This document shows, piece by piece, positions 17,357 through 25,758 of a stretch of 64,000 nucleotides of DNA. The notes beneath the pieces were generated by a model. The model was not told where the DNA came from and ran no database searches. It saw only the letters and a list, made by a program, of their open reading frames with translations. The position numbers and the translations under genes were made by a program. This stretch comes from Hyphomicrobiales bacterium (lineage in GTDB: Bacteria; Pseudomonadota; Alphaproteobacteria; Rhizobiales; Rhizobiaceae). Position 1 is the stretch's first letter; each line of letters begins with the position of its first letter. Location: contig UBYA01000006.1 in assembly GCA_900469615.1 (NCBI GenBank), positions 170,000 through 233,999 on the forward strand, given 5' to 3'.

Positions 17357-17710
17357 GGAAAGAATCTTTTGCGCTTGATGGAAGCTTACGCGTCCTGCCT
17401 GAGACTATGCGCAACCGGCTGTTGCTCGTATTGGCCGGCGGTCAAGGTTGGAGGGTTGACGTCAAATGTGTCGTCCATGCCCGAGGTTGCCGGGCCCGAG
17501 GTTGCCGGGAATGCTGGCATTCTTGTCAATCCCACCGCTATCCGGTCCATTCGCGAAGGTCTGGAAGCCCTGGCAATTGACGATGCGCTTCATACTGGTC
17601 TTTCGGGGCATGCAAGACCGAATGCTGCTCGCTTCGATTGGTCTGCAAACGCGCGCCAGCTGGAAACCGTGTTCGAAGAGACGATAGCGAAGCGCCGCCG
17701 CATCCACTGA
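17357..17710 (+). pseudogene. Remnant of a second GT4 glycosyltransferase
   Basis: Pieces of a GT4 C-terminal half survive in changing frames. GKNLLRLMEAYAS (17357-17394) is followed, after a one-base shift near 17394, by LPETMRNRLLLVLAGGQGW (17395-17451). After GGQGW about 60-80 codons present in intact relatives are missing, and the sequence resumes in another frame as LTSNVSSMPEVAG...GNAGILVNP. The N-terminal half is absent. A 15-bp tandem duplication further disturbs the MPEVAG motif. The gene is certainly non-functional. The 230 bp between the intact GT4 and this relic hold nothing I recognise. Confidence 0.82.
17480..17509 (+). repeat. Perfect 15-bp tandem duplication inside the GT4 relic
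   Basis: CCCGAGGTTGCCGGG occurs at 17480-17494 and again at 17495-17509 without mismatch, encoding PEVAG twice. Intact GT4 enzymes have this motif once. The identity of the two copies suggests a recent slippage event in a gene no longer under selection. Confidence 0.85.
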
Positions 17711-17718
17711 TGCCGGGT

Positions 17719-19101
17719 TCAAGCCCCTTCGGCGACTTTCCGCTGCACCGGCCTCGCCGCCAGATACTCGCCCTTGGTGCGCATGTGGCACCAGCAGGCG
17801 AAGGCGGAGGAGGCGATGGCGAGGCTTTCGCCGATGGCCAGGCGGTTGTTTGAGTTGCTGAGCAGGGTCAGAGAGAAGAAGAACAGGCAGACGATATAGG
17901 CATGCCATGCGGCGCGGGGAATGACGCCTGCCTTGCGGGCGCGCCACACTGCCCGGATGAAGACGCCGAGCATGAAGCCCATCACGGCCGCCCCGAACAG
18001 GCCGTATCGTACCAGGATCTCCAGATAGCCGTTGTGCAGCAATGTGTACTGGACATGCGAGTAGCGCGTCTCGGCCCAGCGCTCCAGCCAGCGGTTGCCC
18101 CAGCCGAAGAGCGGCGCGGAGGAGAAGACCTCCCAGCTGTTGGACCAGAGCTGCAGGCGCTCGTCCATCGACACCGGCGTGTTGGTCGAGCTGATCGCGT
18201 TAGAAACCACACCGCCCACCTCATGGCCGTCGGCCATGTTCTCCACCATGGACACGGCAGCCGACACGGTCGGCCCGGCCGTCTTGTCGAGGTTGTGCCG
18301 CACGCCATAGATGCCGGCGACCAGAAGCGCCGCCAGCACGACAATGGCGATGACGCCTGCCCTCATGCGCAGATAGGTCAGGGCGATGAGGGCAAGGAGC
18401 GGCAGGGTGATGCCGAGCGCCAGCCAGACGCCTTTCGATTTGGCGCCGTAGATGGCGATAAGACAGAGCGCGAGGATGAAGGGCGAAACCACATAGGCAT
18501 AGCGCGCGATGCGGCGGTCGCCGGATTTTTCGGTCAGGTAATGCAGCAGCCAGAATATGGTGAAGATCACGATCATGCCGCAGGCGACGGCGCCGTGGAT
18601 CTGGTTGTTCATGATCAGCGGGCGCACGGTTTCGCCGGCAAAGACCTCGCGGAAATGCTGCGTGGCGACCAGCATGACGAGCGCCATGGCGAAATAGGCC
18701 GCGACGATCTTCTCCATCAGCTTCTCATGAAGCAGGAAGGCGACGCCCATGATGGGAAAGAAGAAGGGAAAGGCATAGAGCCAGTCCGAAGCGCCGATAT
18801 CGTGCTGCGGCGTCAGCCAGAGCGTGATGCCGAAGCGGACCATGACGTAGAAGGCCCAACCCATGCAGAGCCAGCCGATCCAGTCCGTGCGCGGTCGCAC
18901 CGGCGCCCTCATGTAATAAAAGAGAGCGATCAGGGACAGCAGCGCGGTGGCATAGCGATAGGCATCGCTTTCGAGCACGGTCGGAGAGGCGACGATCAGC
19001 CAGAGAAGGCTGCCGACGATCGCCACGGGCTTTGCCATGCTGCTGCCAGCCGTGGCGATGCCGGCAGGTTCGGTCGCGAGATCAGCATGCGATGTGTTCA
19101 T
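17719..19101 (-). CDS. O-antigen ligase/polymerase family protein (Wzy_C)
   Basis: Polytopic membrane protein of 460 residues with about 11-12 hydrophobic segments. The large periplasmic loop (about 255-350) ends in SAPLFGWGNRWLERWAETRYSH and LLHNGYLEILVRYGLFG; the H-N-x-Y-L-E element is the family hallmark shared by WaaL ligases and ExoQ/Wzy polymerases. It either joins O-antigen to lipid A core or polymerises repeat units in the periplasm; sequence alone does not decide. ATG 19101 is preferred over the TTG five codons upstream. It lies downstream of the minus-strand sugar-transferase gene. Confidence 0.85.
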   Translation of the reverse strand: MNTSHADLATEPAGIATAGSSMAKPVAIVGSLLWLIVASPTVLESDAYRYATALLSLIALFYYMRAPVRPRTDWIGWLCMGWAFYVMVRFGITLWLTPQHDIGASDWLYAFPFFFPIMGVAFLLHEKLMEKIVAAYFAMALVMLVATQHFREVFAGETVRPLIMNNQIHGAVACGMIVIFTIFWLLHYLTEKSGDRRIARYAYVVSPFILALCLIAIYGAKSKGVWLALGITLPLLALIALTYLRMRAGVIAIVVLAALLVAGIYGVRHNLDKTAGPTVSAAVSMVENMADGHEVGGVVSNAISSTNTPVSMDERLQLWSNSWEVFSSAPLFGWGNRWLERWAETRYSHVQYTLLHNGYLEILVRYGLFGAAVMGFMLGVFIRAVWRARKAGVIPRAAWHAYIVCLFFFSLTLLSNSNNRLAIGESLAIASSAFACWCHMRTKGEYLAARPVQRKVAEGA

Positions 19102-19243
19102 GCGCGAGTCGTCCAATGTCGTCGTCCGCCTTCGTTCATAGTCGATTTATTTCCGGCATTTGGCCCCTATGGTCGTAAAAGGGCAGGAATGCGGCATTTT
19201 TCCCGTGCAGGCGCCTGGCGATGTCGATTTCGCCGCATGCTTG

Positions 19244-19819
19244 CTAATGGGCAACTCCGTCGCGTCGAACCACTTTCAAGACCGTCAGCAGGATGATCTT
19301 GAGATCGAGGAGAAAGGAGCGCCGGTGCAGATAGTCTTCGTCCAGTGCAACCTTCTGCGGAATCGGCAGTTCGTCGCGGCCGTTGACCTGCGCCCAGCCC
19401 GTCAGGCCGGGCAACAGCGCGTCGACGCCGCGTTCCGTGCGCAGGGCGATGAGGTCGTGCTGGTTGAAGAGGGCGGGGCGCGGGCCGACGATGCTCATCT
19501 CCCCCTTCAGGATGCACCAGAGCTGCGGCAGCTCGTCGAGACTCGATTCGCGCAGGAAGGAGCCGATCGGCGTCAGATAGACCTTGGGGTCCTTCAGCAG
19601 ATGCGTCGCGACGGCGGGGGTATCGGTGCGCATGCTGCGAAATTTCGGCATGCGGAAGATCCTGTTTTTCCGCCCGACCCGATCGGACCAGTAGAGGATC
19701 GGGCCGCGCGAGGTCAGCCGCACGGCCATGGCGACGATCAGGAACGGAATGAAAAAGACGATGGCCGCGGCAAGAGCGGCGAGAAAATCGAAAAGGCGCT
19801 TGGCGATCGTATAGAACAT
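19244..19819 (-). CDS. Undecaprenyl-phosphate sugar-1-phosphate transferase
   Basis: Initiating phosphoglycosyltransferase of about 191 residues, the short ExoY/PglC-like form with a single N-terminal membrane helix (LFDFLAALAAAIVFFIPFLI). Conserved catalytic elements are KFRSMR, SLDELPQLWCILKGEMSIVGP, with the Asp-Glu pair of the active site, and PGLTGWAQVNGRD. It loads the first sugar phosphate on the lipid carrier at the inner membrane. I use the ATG at 19819 (AAGAGA upstream) because family members begin MFYTxAKR; an ATG at 19888 would add 23 residues. It is divergent from the epimerase gene. Confidence 0.88.
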   Translation of the reverse strand: MFYTIAKRLFDFLAALAAAIVFFIPFLIVAMAVRLTSRGPILYWSDRVGRKNRIFRMPKFRSMRTDTPAVATHLLKDPKVYLTPIGSFLRESSLDELPQLWCILKGEMSIVGPRPALFNQHDLIALRTERGVDALLPGLTGWAQVNGRDELPIPQKVALDEDYLHRRSFLLDLKIILLTVLKVVRRDGVAH

Positions 19820-20006
19820 CGTCTCTTGCAGTTGCACCGTCGCCGGTTCGGGCGGCGATGAAGGTCGTCGTTGTCCAGTGCATCTCATATCGCGAATTTA
19901 AGCACAACTGCCCTTGCCGAGATTTCCCGGCCTTGTTCCGGGCCGGTATCCCGTGCAAAGCATGTCTGCGACGGTTATGACGCAAAAAAGCGGAGGCGGG
20001 TGGCGC

Positions 20007-20942
20007 ATGATCCTGGTGACGGGTGCGACGGGTTTTGTCGGACAGGCATTGTGTGCCGAGCTTTCCCGCCGGCAGATGGACTATCGGCCGGTCAGCCGCG
20101 CGCCCGCTCCGGGCTTCGTCGCCATTGGGACAATCGATGGCGATACGGATTGGTCCGAGGCGCTTGCCGGCGTCGATGTCGTCATGCATCTGGCGGCACG
20201 CGTCCATGTCATGAACGAGAGTGCCGCCGATCCGCTTGCCGCTTTTCGCGCCGTCAACGTCAACGCCACGGTCAATCTGGCGCGACAGGCCGCCGGCGCC
20301 GGTGTCAGGCGCTTCATCTTCCTGAGTTCGATCAAGGTCAACGGCGAGCAGACGGTGGCGGGGAAGCCGTTCAGGGCTTCGGATGTGCCGCATCCCGAAG
20401 ATGCCTATGGCCGCTCGAAGCTGGAGGCGGAGGAGGCTTTGCTTGCCATAGGCGCGGAAACGGGCATGGAAATCGTCATCATCCGGCCGCCGCTCGTCTA
20501 TGGACCCGGCGTGAAGGCGAATTTCGCAAGCCTGATGAAATGGGCCGGCCGGCCGTTTCCCTGGCCGTTCGGTGCGGTTCGCAATCGCCGGTCTCTTGTC
20601 TTCGTTCGCAATCTCGTCGATTTCATGCTGCTTTGCGCACGTCACCCGTCCGTGGGCAATCGCGTATTCCTGGTCAGCGACGGTGAAGATCTTTCGGTCG
20701 GCCAGCTGATTGCCAAACTATCCCTGGCCGAAGGGCGAAAGGCTCTGATGCTGCCCGTGCCGCCGGCTCTGCTGAAAGGGCTCGCGGCACTTCTCGGCCG
20801 GAGGGCCGCGGCGCAACGGCTGCTTGGCTCGCTCCAGGTCGATATCGGCGAGACGGCAGCGATCACCGGCTGGTCGCCGCCCCATTCGGTCGACGAGGGG
20901 CTGGCGGAAACGGTTGTCGATGTCGGAGCGACGGCTCGCTGA
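20007..20942 (+). CDS. NAD-dependent epimerase/dehydratase (extended SDR)
   Basis: Nucleotide-sugar enzyme of 311 residues. The Rossmann motif is GATGFVG (about 6-12), followed by LAARVHVMNE and the catalytic YGRSK (about 133-137), with FIFLSSIKVNGE supplying the serine. It resembles UDP-GlcNAc/UDP-glucose 4-epimerases or 4-reductases of the WbpV/GalE-like class found beside initiating sugar transferases. Start ATG 20007 gives the usual MILVTGATG N-terminus with GGAGG upstream. It probably supplies the sugar used by the adjacent divergent transferase. It is convergent with the dehydrogenase gene, with a 15-bp gap. Confidence 0.85.
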   Translation: MILVTGATGFVGQALCAELSRRQMDYRPVSRAPAPGFVAIGTIDGDTDWSEALAGVDVVMHLAARVHVMNESAADPLAAFRAVNVNATVNLARQAAGAGVRRFIFLSSIKVNGEQTVAGKPFRASDVPHPEDAYGRSKLEAEEALLAIGAETGMEIVIIRPPLVYGPGVKANFASLMKWAGRPFPWPFGAVRNRRSLVFVRNLVDFMLLCARHPSVGNRVFLVSDGEDLSVGQLIAKLSLAEGRKALMLPVPPALLKGLAALLGRRAAAQRLLGSLQVDIGETAAITGWSPPHSVDEGLAETVVDVGATAR

Positions 20943-20957
20943 CTTGGCGTTGTTGCC

Positions 20958-22244
20958 TCAAAGGCTCCAGATCGAATGACCTTCCAGCCGGGGATTGGTT
21001 CGATCGAGCGCAGCCTTCACGTCGACGACCACGCCATTTGCGCTTAGCAGGTTGAGCACTTCGGCGGCACCACCGGCCAGATAGGATTTGTGGGGAACGG
21101 CGAGGACGAGTGCGTCGAGCTTGCCGAAGTCCTTCAGATCGACCAGGCGGATGCCGTATTCTTCTTCGGCTTCCTGACGGCTGGCCATCGGGTCGTGCAC
21201 CAGCGGCTCCAGGCCGAACTGATGCAGCTCGCGGATGATATCGGGGACGCGGCTGTTGCGCAGGTCGGGCACGTCTTCCTTGAAGGTCAGGCCGAAGATG
21301 CCGATGCGGGCGCCATTGATCGGCTTCTTCGCCGAGACCAGCATCTTGATGAGCTTCTGGGCGATGAAGGCGCCCATGCCGTCGTTGATGCGGCGGCCGG
21401 AAAGGATGACTTCCGGGTGGTAGCCGAGCTCTTCGGCCTTGGCGGTCAGGTAATAGGGATCGACACCGATGCAGTGGCCGCCCACGAGGCCGGGGGTGAA
21501 GGGCAGGAAATTCCATTTCGTCCGCGCCGCCTTCAGCACATCGGCCGTGCGGATGTCCATTTTCTCGAAAATGATCGAAAGCTCGTTCATCAGCGCGATA
21601 TTGACGTCGCGCTGGGTGTTTTCGATAACCTTCGCGGCCTCGGCGACCTTGATGCTGGGGGCGCGATGGATGCCGGCCTGCACCACGGCGCCGTAGACGG
21701 CGGCGATCCTTTCCAGCGTGTCCTCGTCGTCGCCGGCGACGACCTTCACGATGCGCTCGAAGGTATGCTCCTTGTCGCCGGGGTTGATGCGCTCCGGCGA
21801 ATAGCCGACGTGAAAGTCCTCGCCTTGCCGCAGGCCGGAAACCTCGGCCAGTACGGGGCCGCAGACCTCTTCGGTGACGCCGGGATAGACGGTCGATTCA
21901 TAGACGACGATCGAGCCCTTGCGCAGAACCTTGCCGACCGTGCGCGAGGCCGAAATCATCGGCCGGAGATCCGGCTGGCGGTTCCGGTCGATCGGCGTCG
22001 GCACGGCGATGATGAAGATGTCGCGGTCCCGCAGGTCTTCAATCTCGCCGCTGATGCGCAGCCCGCTCGATTCCAGGCGCCCGGCGGAAATCTCGCGGGT
22101 ATCGTCCTCGCCCGCCTTCAGGGCGGCGATGCGGGAGGGCTTGATGTCGAAACCGACCACATCATGGAATTTTTCGGCGAGCGCGATGGCGACGGGAAGG
22201 CCCACATAGCCCAGGCCGATGACGGCAATTTTTTCGTTCAACAC
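20958..22244 (-). CDS. Nucleotide-sugar dehydrogenase (WbpO/TviB type)
   Basis: Enzyme of 428 residues that oxidises a UDP-sugar (probably UDP-N-acetyl-hexosamine) to the uronic acid with two NAD. The NAD fold is KIAVIGLGYVGLPVAIALA, the central helix region contains EAAKVIENTQRDVNIALMNE, and the catalytic-cysteine segment is FTPGLVGGHCIGVDPYYL. This short form resembles UDP-GalNAc/GlcNAc dehydrogenases rather than the ~450-residue UDP-glucose enzymes, but specificity is not certain. I use GTG 22244, preceded by GAGG, because it starts the protein right at the nucleotide fold. It probably makes an acidic sugar for the local polysaccharide. Confidence 0.88.
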   Translation of the reverse strand: MLNEKIAVIGLGYVGLPVAIALAEKFHDVVGFDIKPSRIAALKAGEDDTREISAGRLESSGLRISGEIEDLRDRDIFIIAVPTPIDRNRQPDLRPMISASRTVGKVLRKGSIVVYESTVYPGVTEEVCGPVLAEVSGLRQGEDFHVGYSPERINPGDKEHTFERIVKVVAGDDEDTLERIAAVYGAVVQAGIHRAPSIKVAEAAKVIENTQRDVNIALMNELSIIFEKMDIRTADVLKAARTKWNFLPFTPGLVGGHCIGVDPYYLTAKAEELGYHPEVILSGRRINDGMGAFIAQKLIKMLVSAKKPINGARIGIFGLTFKEDVPDLRNSRVPDIIRELHQFGLEPLVHDPMASRQEAEEEYGIRLVDLKDFGKLDALVLAVPHKSYLAGGAAEVLNLLSANGVVVDVKAALDRTNPRLEGHSIWSL

Positions 22245-22504
22245 AACATACCTCGAACAATCCGCCTGAATTAGCCCAAATCCCAAGCGCGTGTCAGCGC
22301 CTAATATTCGTCTTCAGGATCATTTCAGGTGCGGGTCGCATGAATGTGATGAGCGGCCGCAGGCTTTGCAATGGTCCGGAAGAGCTGCCTTGCCGGCTGC
22401 TGTGCATCGGCCTTGGCGGCGATGCATAGGATGCCTATCGAAATTTCGGGTTCCAAACCTATCTATTAGGCTGAGACCTATTTTTTCGGAAAGCGTGGTT
22501 CGCA

Positions 22505-22693
22505 ATGCGAAACAGCTATCTCAAACATCTGCGCACCCAGCGCGAGGAGCTCGAAGCCAAGCTCGAGCTGCACATAGCCCGCTATTGTTTCGGCGACGGC
22601 GAGGTGGATGACGGCACCGAGGCAGAACTCCGGCAGCGCATTGCGGAACTGTCCGATGAAATCACCGAGCTTGAAACCCAATGGGGTGAATAG
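22505..22693 (+). CDS. Small coiled-coil protein, function unknown
   Basis: Protein of 62 residues, highly charged, mostly helical. TQREELEAKLELHIARYC (about 10-27) and the second helix AELRQRIAELSDEITELE have heptad-like spacing, suggesting a helical hairpin or coiled-coil dimer, somewhat like SlyX. GGAAAG lies 10 bases upstream. Its last 112 bp overlap the 3' end of the opposing periplasmic-protein gene. The composition looks like a genuine protein, but I recognise no family. Confidence 0.6.
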   Translation: MRNSYLKHLRTQREELEAKLELHIARYCFGDGEVDDGTEAELRQRIAELSDEITELETQWGE

Positions 22694-23739
22694 TCGGATG
22701 CCTGGGAAACACAGTCGCTGCCTTGCGGACTGCCGCTGGCACTATGCGCGATGGAAGGTGCAAGGAAATCCTGCACGGGATTCAGCTGCCAGTCCGCAAA
22801 GGGTGGATTGGCAAGGAGAGCCGACGAATCCGCGGATACGGGCGCCTGGCAGGACGAAAGCGTCTGGCCGGCCGGGCAAGCGCCGGCCTTTATCAGGTCT
22901 TCGGCGGAGGCCTGATCGGTCGTCAGCCCGATTTTCATTGCTTCGTCCGGCGTAATGAGCCGTATCGAACTCGGAGCCGCGCTCATTGCCATGTCCAGGA
23001 TCGACCGGTCGATGCCCATCTCCTTGAAATAAGCGAGGATCTTTGTTCGGAGCGATTTCGACAGTTTCGTGCTGTCGCGCTGTGCCATAAATTTGCGACT
23101 GATTTCCTGACGGCTGACGAGGCGCTTCTTGCCGTCAACGATCCGATATCTCATCCGGTAGACTATCCGCTCCTGGTCATACGTCGTCTTGACCTGATGG
23201 ACGCCCGCGATGCTGAAGGGGCTGATGATGCGTCTGGCACCAGATGCCAGCACGAAAGGGCACGCCGAAAGGCATCTGCTCCCGAGGGAATAGACCACGC
23301 CTTTCGCGCCGGCCCGCCATCCGTCGCCGCAGAGCGGCTCGCCGCTCGGACAGGACCGCAGCCTGGTGCCGCCCACGGCCACGGACAGACCGCGCTTGCG
23401 GATGATCTCCCCCATCTCCATCGCAGCCGCTACATTTCCGCCGGGCGAGTTCACGATTATGGGCAATTTCCTGTTGCCGATGCTGGCAAGAAGTTTTCTG
23501 AGATCGCCAGGAGATTTCGCGTCGATCATGCCCTCGGCGGCAATCCAGTCGACGCAGCCCTCGGGCCTGCAGGCGCCGGAGCCGGGATCGGCATGAACGA
23601 GCATGAATTGCATGGGGGCGCCGGGCACCTGCGCTGCTGCCAGCGGCGCCGATGCAAGGAGCGTCAGTCCTGCTGCGGCGCCGCGCCGACAGCCCTGAAT
23701 GATCCGGTGGCTGAAATGCGAGAAGATTGCGAGAATCAT
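22582..23739 (-). CDS. Periplasmic ClpP/crotonase-like protein (COG3904 type)
   Basis: Secreted protein of 385 residues. A hydrophobic signal (GAAAGLTLLASAPLAAAQVPG) is followed by a ClpP-like fold: LPIIVNSPGGNVAAAMEMGEIIRKRGLSVAVGG (oxyanion-type GGN turn, given here in overview) and SRCLSACPFVLASGARR, in which a serine lies at the usual nucleophile position (CLSACPF). Such proteins are predicted periplasmic serine hydrolases of unknown substrate. The C-terminal ~37 residues are low-complexity and Ser-rich and overlap the opposing small gene, so the true biological C-terminus deserves checking. It is monocistronic. Confidence 0.75.
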   Translation of the reverse strand: MILAIFSHFSHRIIQGCRRGAAAGLTLLASAPLAAAQVPGAPMQFMLVHADPGSGACRPEGCVDWIAAEGMIDAKSPGDLRKLLASIGNRKLPIIVNSPGGNVAAAMEMGEIIRKRGLSVAVGGTRLRSCPSGEPLCGDGWRAGAKGVVYSLGSRCLSACPFVLASGARRIISPFSIAGVHQVKTTYDQERIVYRMRYRIVDGKKRLVSRQEISRKFMAQRDSTKLSKSLRTKILAYFKEMGIDRSILDMAMSAAPSSIRLITPDEAMKIGLTTDQASAEDLIKAGACPAGQTLSSCQAPVSADSSALLANPPFADWQLNPVQDFLAPSIAHSASGSPQGSDCVSQASDYSPHWVSSSVISSDSSAMRCRSSASVPSSTSPSPKQ

Positions 23740-23944
23740 GCAGCGATGCCCCCCAACACCTATTGGATAGAGCTAGCAAAACACAACCGTGCTCGGCAAG
23801 GGGATGCAACCGTGATCTGCAGCGTGTCGCCCTCATCGGCGCACGTTCAGGGCGGTGTTCCGTTCGGCGGTCACGCAAGCCTCTCGACATCGGCAGCCGT
23901 TCGGCGCGATATGGTCGGAGACGATCGATCCGAGCGAGGAGCCG

Positions 23945-24628
23945 ATGAAGCCGAGCCTGCCCACCCTTTTGAGCATCAACGGCGGCTATGTGGATACTGC
24001 CGGATTTCTCGCCCTCCACGGTCTGTTCACGGCGCATGTCACGGGTAATTTCGTGACGCTCGGCGCCGCGCTGGCGCTGGGCACCTCGGGCGCGGTCGCC
24101 AAGCTTCTGGCGCTGCCGGTTTTCTGTGCCGTCGTCATTTTCGCCCGCCTTCTCGGCGGCGATCTGACGCGGCGCAATCTGCCGACGCTGCAGATCATCC
24201 TGACGCTGAAATTCCTGTTGCTCGTGCTGGCCGCGTTGCTGGCCATGCTCTTTGGTCCGTTCGGCGACGGAGACGGCTGGCAGGCAATCCTGACCGGGAT
24301 GACGCTGGTCGCCGCGATGGCCATCCAAACCACGGCGCATCGCATCCATCTCGGCTCGGCGCCGCCGACGACGATGATGACGGGAACGACGACCCAGATC
24401 ATGATCGATATCGCCGACATGCTGCGTGGCGCGAGGCCGGAGGAGAAAGCCGCCACGAAGACGCGGCTTGCCCGCATGGGCGCGGCCGTCGGCGGCTTTG
24501 CCGTGGGCTGCGCGCTGGCGGCGGCGCTTTTCCTGTTTCTCGGCATGGCCTGTTTTCTTCTGCCGCCGGTTCTGGCGCTCGCCGGAATTCTGATGCATGC
24601 CGGCAAGACGGAGCCGAAGCCGGCTTAG
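23945..24628 (+). CDS. YoaK family membrane protein (DUF1275)
   Basis: Membrane protein of 227 residues with six or seven hydrophobic segments. The family start LLSINGGYVDTAGFLALHGLF and the following TAHVTGNFVTLGAALALG are characteristic of DUF1275. Function is unknown; some members are proposed to transport small molecules. ATG 23945 follows GAGGAG; an in-frame start 30 codons earlier has no ribosome site. Single gene upstream of galE. Confidence 0.85.
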   Translation: MKPSLPTLLSINGGYVDTAGFLALHGLFTAHVTGNFVTLGAALALGTSGAVAKLLALPVFCAVVIFARLLGGDLTRRNLPTLQIILTLKFLLLVLAALLAMLFGPFGDGDGWQAILTGMTLVAAMAIQTTAHRIHLGSAPPTTMMTGTTTQIMIDIADMLRGARPEEKAATKTRLARMGAAVGGFAVGCALAAALFLFLGMACFLLPPVLALAGILMHAGKTEPKPA

Positions 24629-24774
24629 TTTTGTCTCCGTCCATTGCTGATATTGCCGATCTTGCTTCTTTCTCCCGCCTTGCAAGTCGGCTACAGCTCT
24701 CTAACTGTACGCGTCGGATCGAGGCCGGTCCGAGGTGTCCGCATGTCGAACTTGAGGGTTGAAAAGGGGTGGTC

Positions 24775-25758
24775 ATGGCAGGGGAAACGGTGCTTGTGGT
24801 AGGCGGAGCCGGCTATATCGGTTCGCACACATGTCTGGATCTGGCGAACAAGGGGTTTCAGCCCGTCGTCTATGACAATTTCTCCAACGGCCATCGCGAG
24901 TTCGTCAAATGGGGACCGGCCGAGGAAGGCGATATCCGCGATAGGGCTCGCCTCGACGAGGTGCTGGCCAAATACAAGCCTGCCGCCATCCTGCATTTCG
25001 CTGCGCTGATCGAGGTCGGCGAGTCGGTCAAGGATCCCGTGTCCTTCTATGAAAACAACGTCATAGGCACGCTGACGCTGCTGTCGGCGGCACAGGCGGC
25101 GGGCGTGAAGGCTTTCGTCTTTTCCTCCACCTGCGCGACCTATGGTCTGCCGCAGAGCGTGCCGCTCGACGAGAGCCATCGGCAGGTGCCGATCAACCCC
25201 TACGGCCGTACGAAATACATCGTCGAGCAGGCGCTTGCCGATTACGACCAGTACAAGGGGCTGCGCTCCGTGGTGCTGCGTTACTTCAATGCCGCCGGCG
25301 CCGATTTCGAGGGGCGCATCGGCGAGTGGCATACGCCGGAAACCCACGCCATTCCGCTGGCGATCGAGGCGGCGCTGGGCCGCCGCCAGGGCTTCAAGGT
25401 GTTCGGCAGCGATTATGATACGCGCGACGGCACCTGCGTGCGCGATTACATCCATGTGCTCGATCTGGCCGACGCCCATGTCCGCGCCGTCGAATATCTG
25501 CTTGATGGCGGCGAATCCGTCGCGCTCAATCTCGGCACGGGAACCGGCACGACGGTCAAGGAACTGCTCGGAACGATCGAGACCGTGTCCAAGCGGCCGT
25601 TTCCGGTCGAATATGTCGGCCGGCGCGAGGGCGATTCGACGACGCTCGTCGCCAACAACGACAAGGCGCGCGATATTCTCGGCTGGTCGCCGCAGTATGA
25701 TCTCAGCCGCATCATCGAATCCGCGTGGAACTGGCATGCCAAATCCAACCAGCACTGA
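24775..25758 (+). CDS. galE: UDP-glucose 4-epimerase (GalE/ExoB)
   Basis: Cytoplasmic enzyme of 327 residues interconverting UDP-glucose and UDP-galactose with bound NAD. Motifs: VGGAGYIGSHTCLDL (about 9-23), FSSTCATYGLP with catalytic Ser/Thr, YGRTKYIVEQ with catalytic Tyr and Lys, RYFNAAGAD and VRDYIHVLDLADAH. In rhizobia this gene (exoB) supplies UDP-galactose for succinoglycan and lipopolysaccharide. ATG 24775 has AAGGGG upstream; a GTG two codons earlier is possible. Its last 23 bp overlap the start of the downstream hydrolase gene, so the two are probably co-transcribed. Confidence 0.93.
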   Translation: MAGETVLVVGGAGYIGSHTCLDLANKGFQPVVYDNFSNGHREFVKWGPAEEGDIRDRARLDEVLAKYKPAAILHFAALIEVGESVKDPVSFYENNVIGTLTLLSAAQAAGVKAFVFSSTCATYGLPQSVPLDESHRQVPINPYGRTKYIVEQALADYDQYKGLRSVVLRYFNAAGADFEGRIGEWHTPETHAIPLAIEAALGRRQGFKVFGSDYDTRDGTCVRDYIHVLDLADAHVRAVEYLLDGGESVALNLGTGTGTTVKELLGTIETVSKRPFPVEYVGRREGDSTTLVANNDKARDILGWSPQYDLSRIIESAWNWHAKSNQH

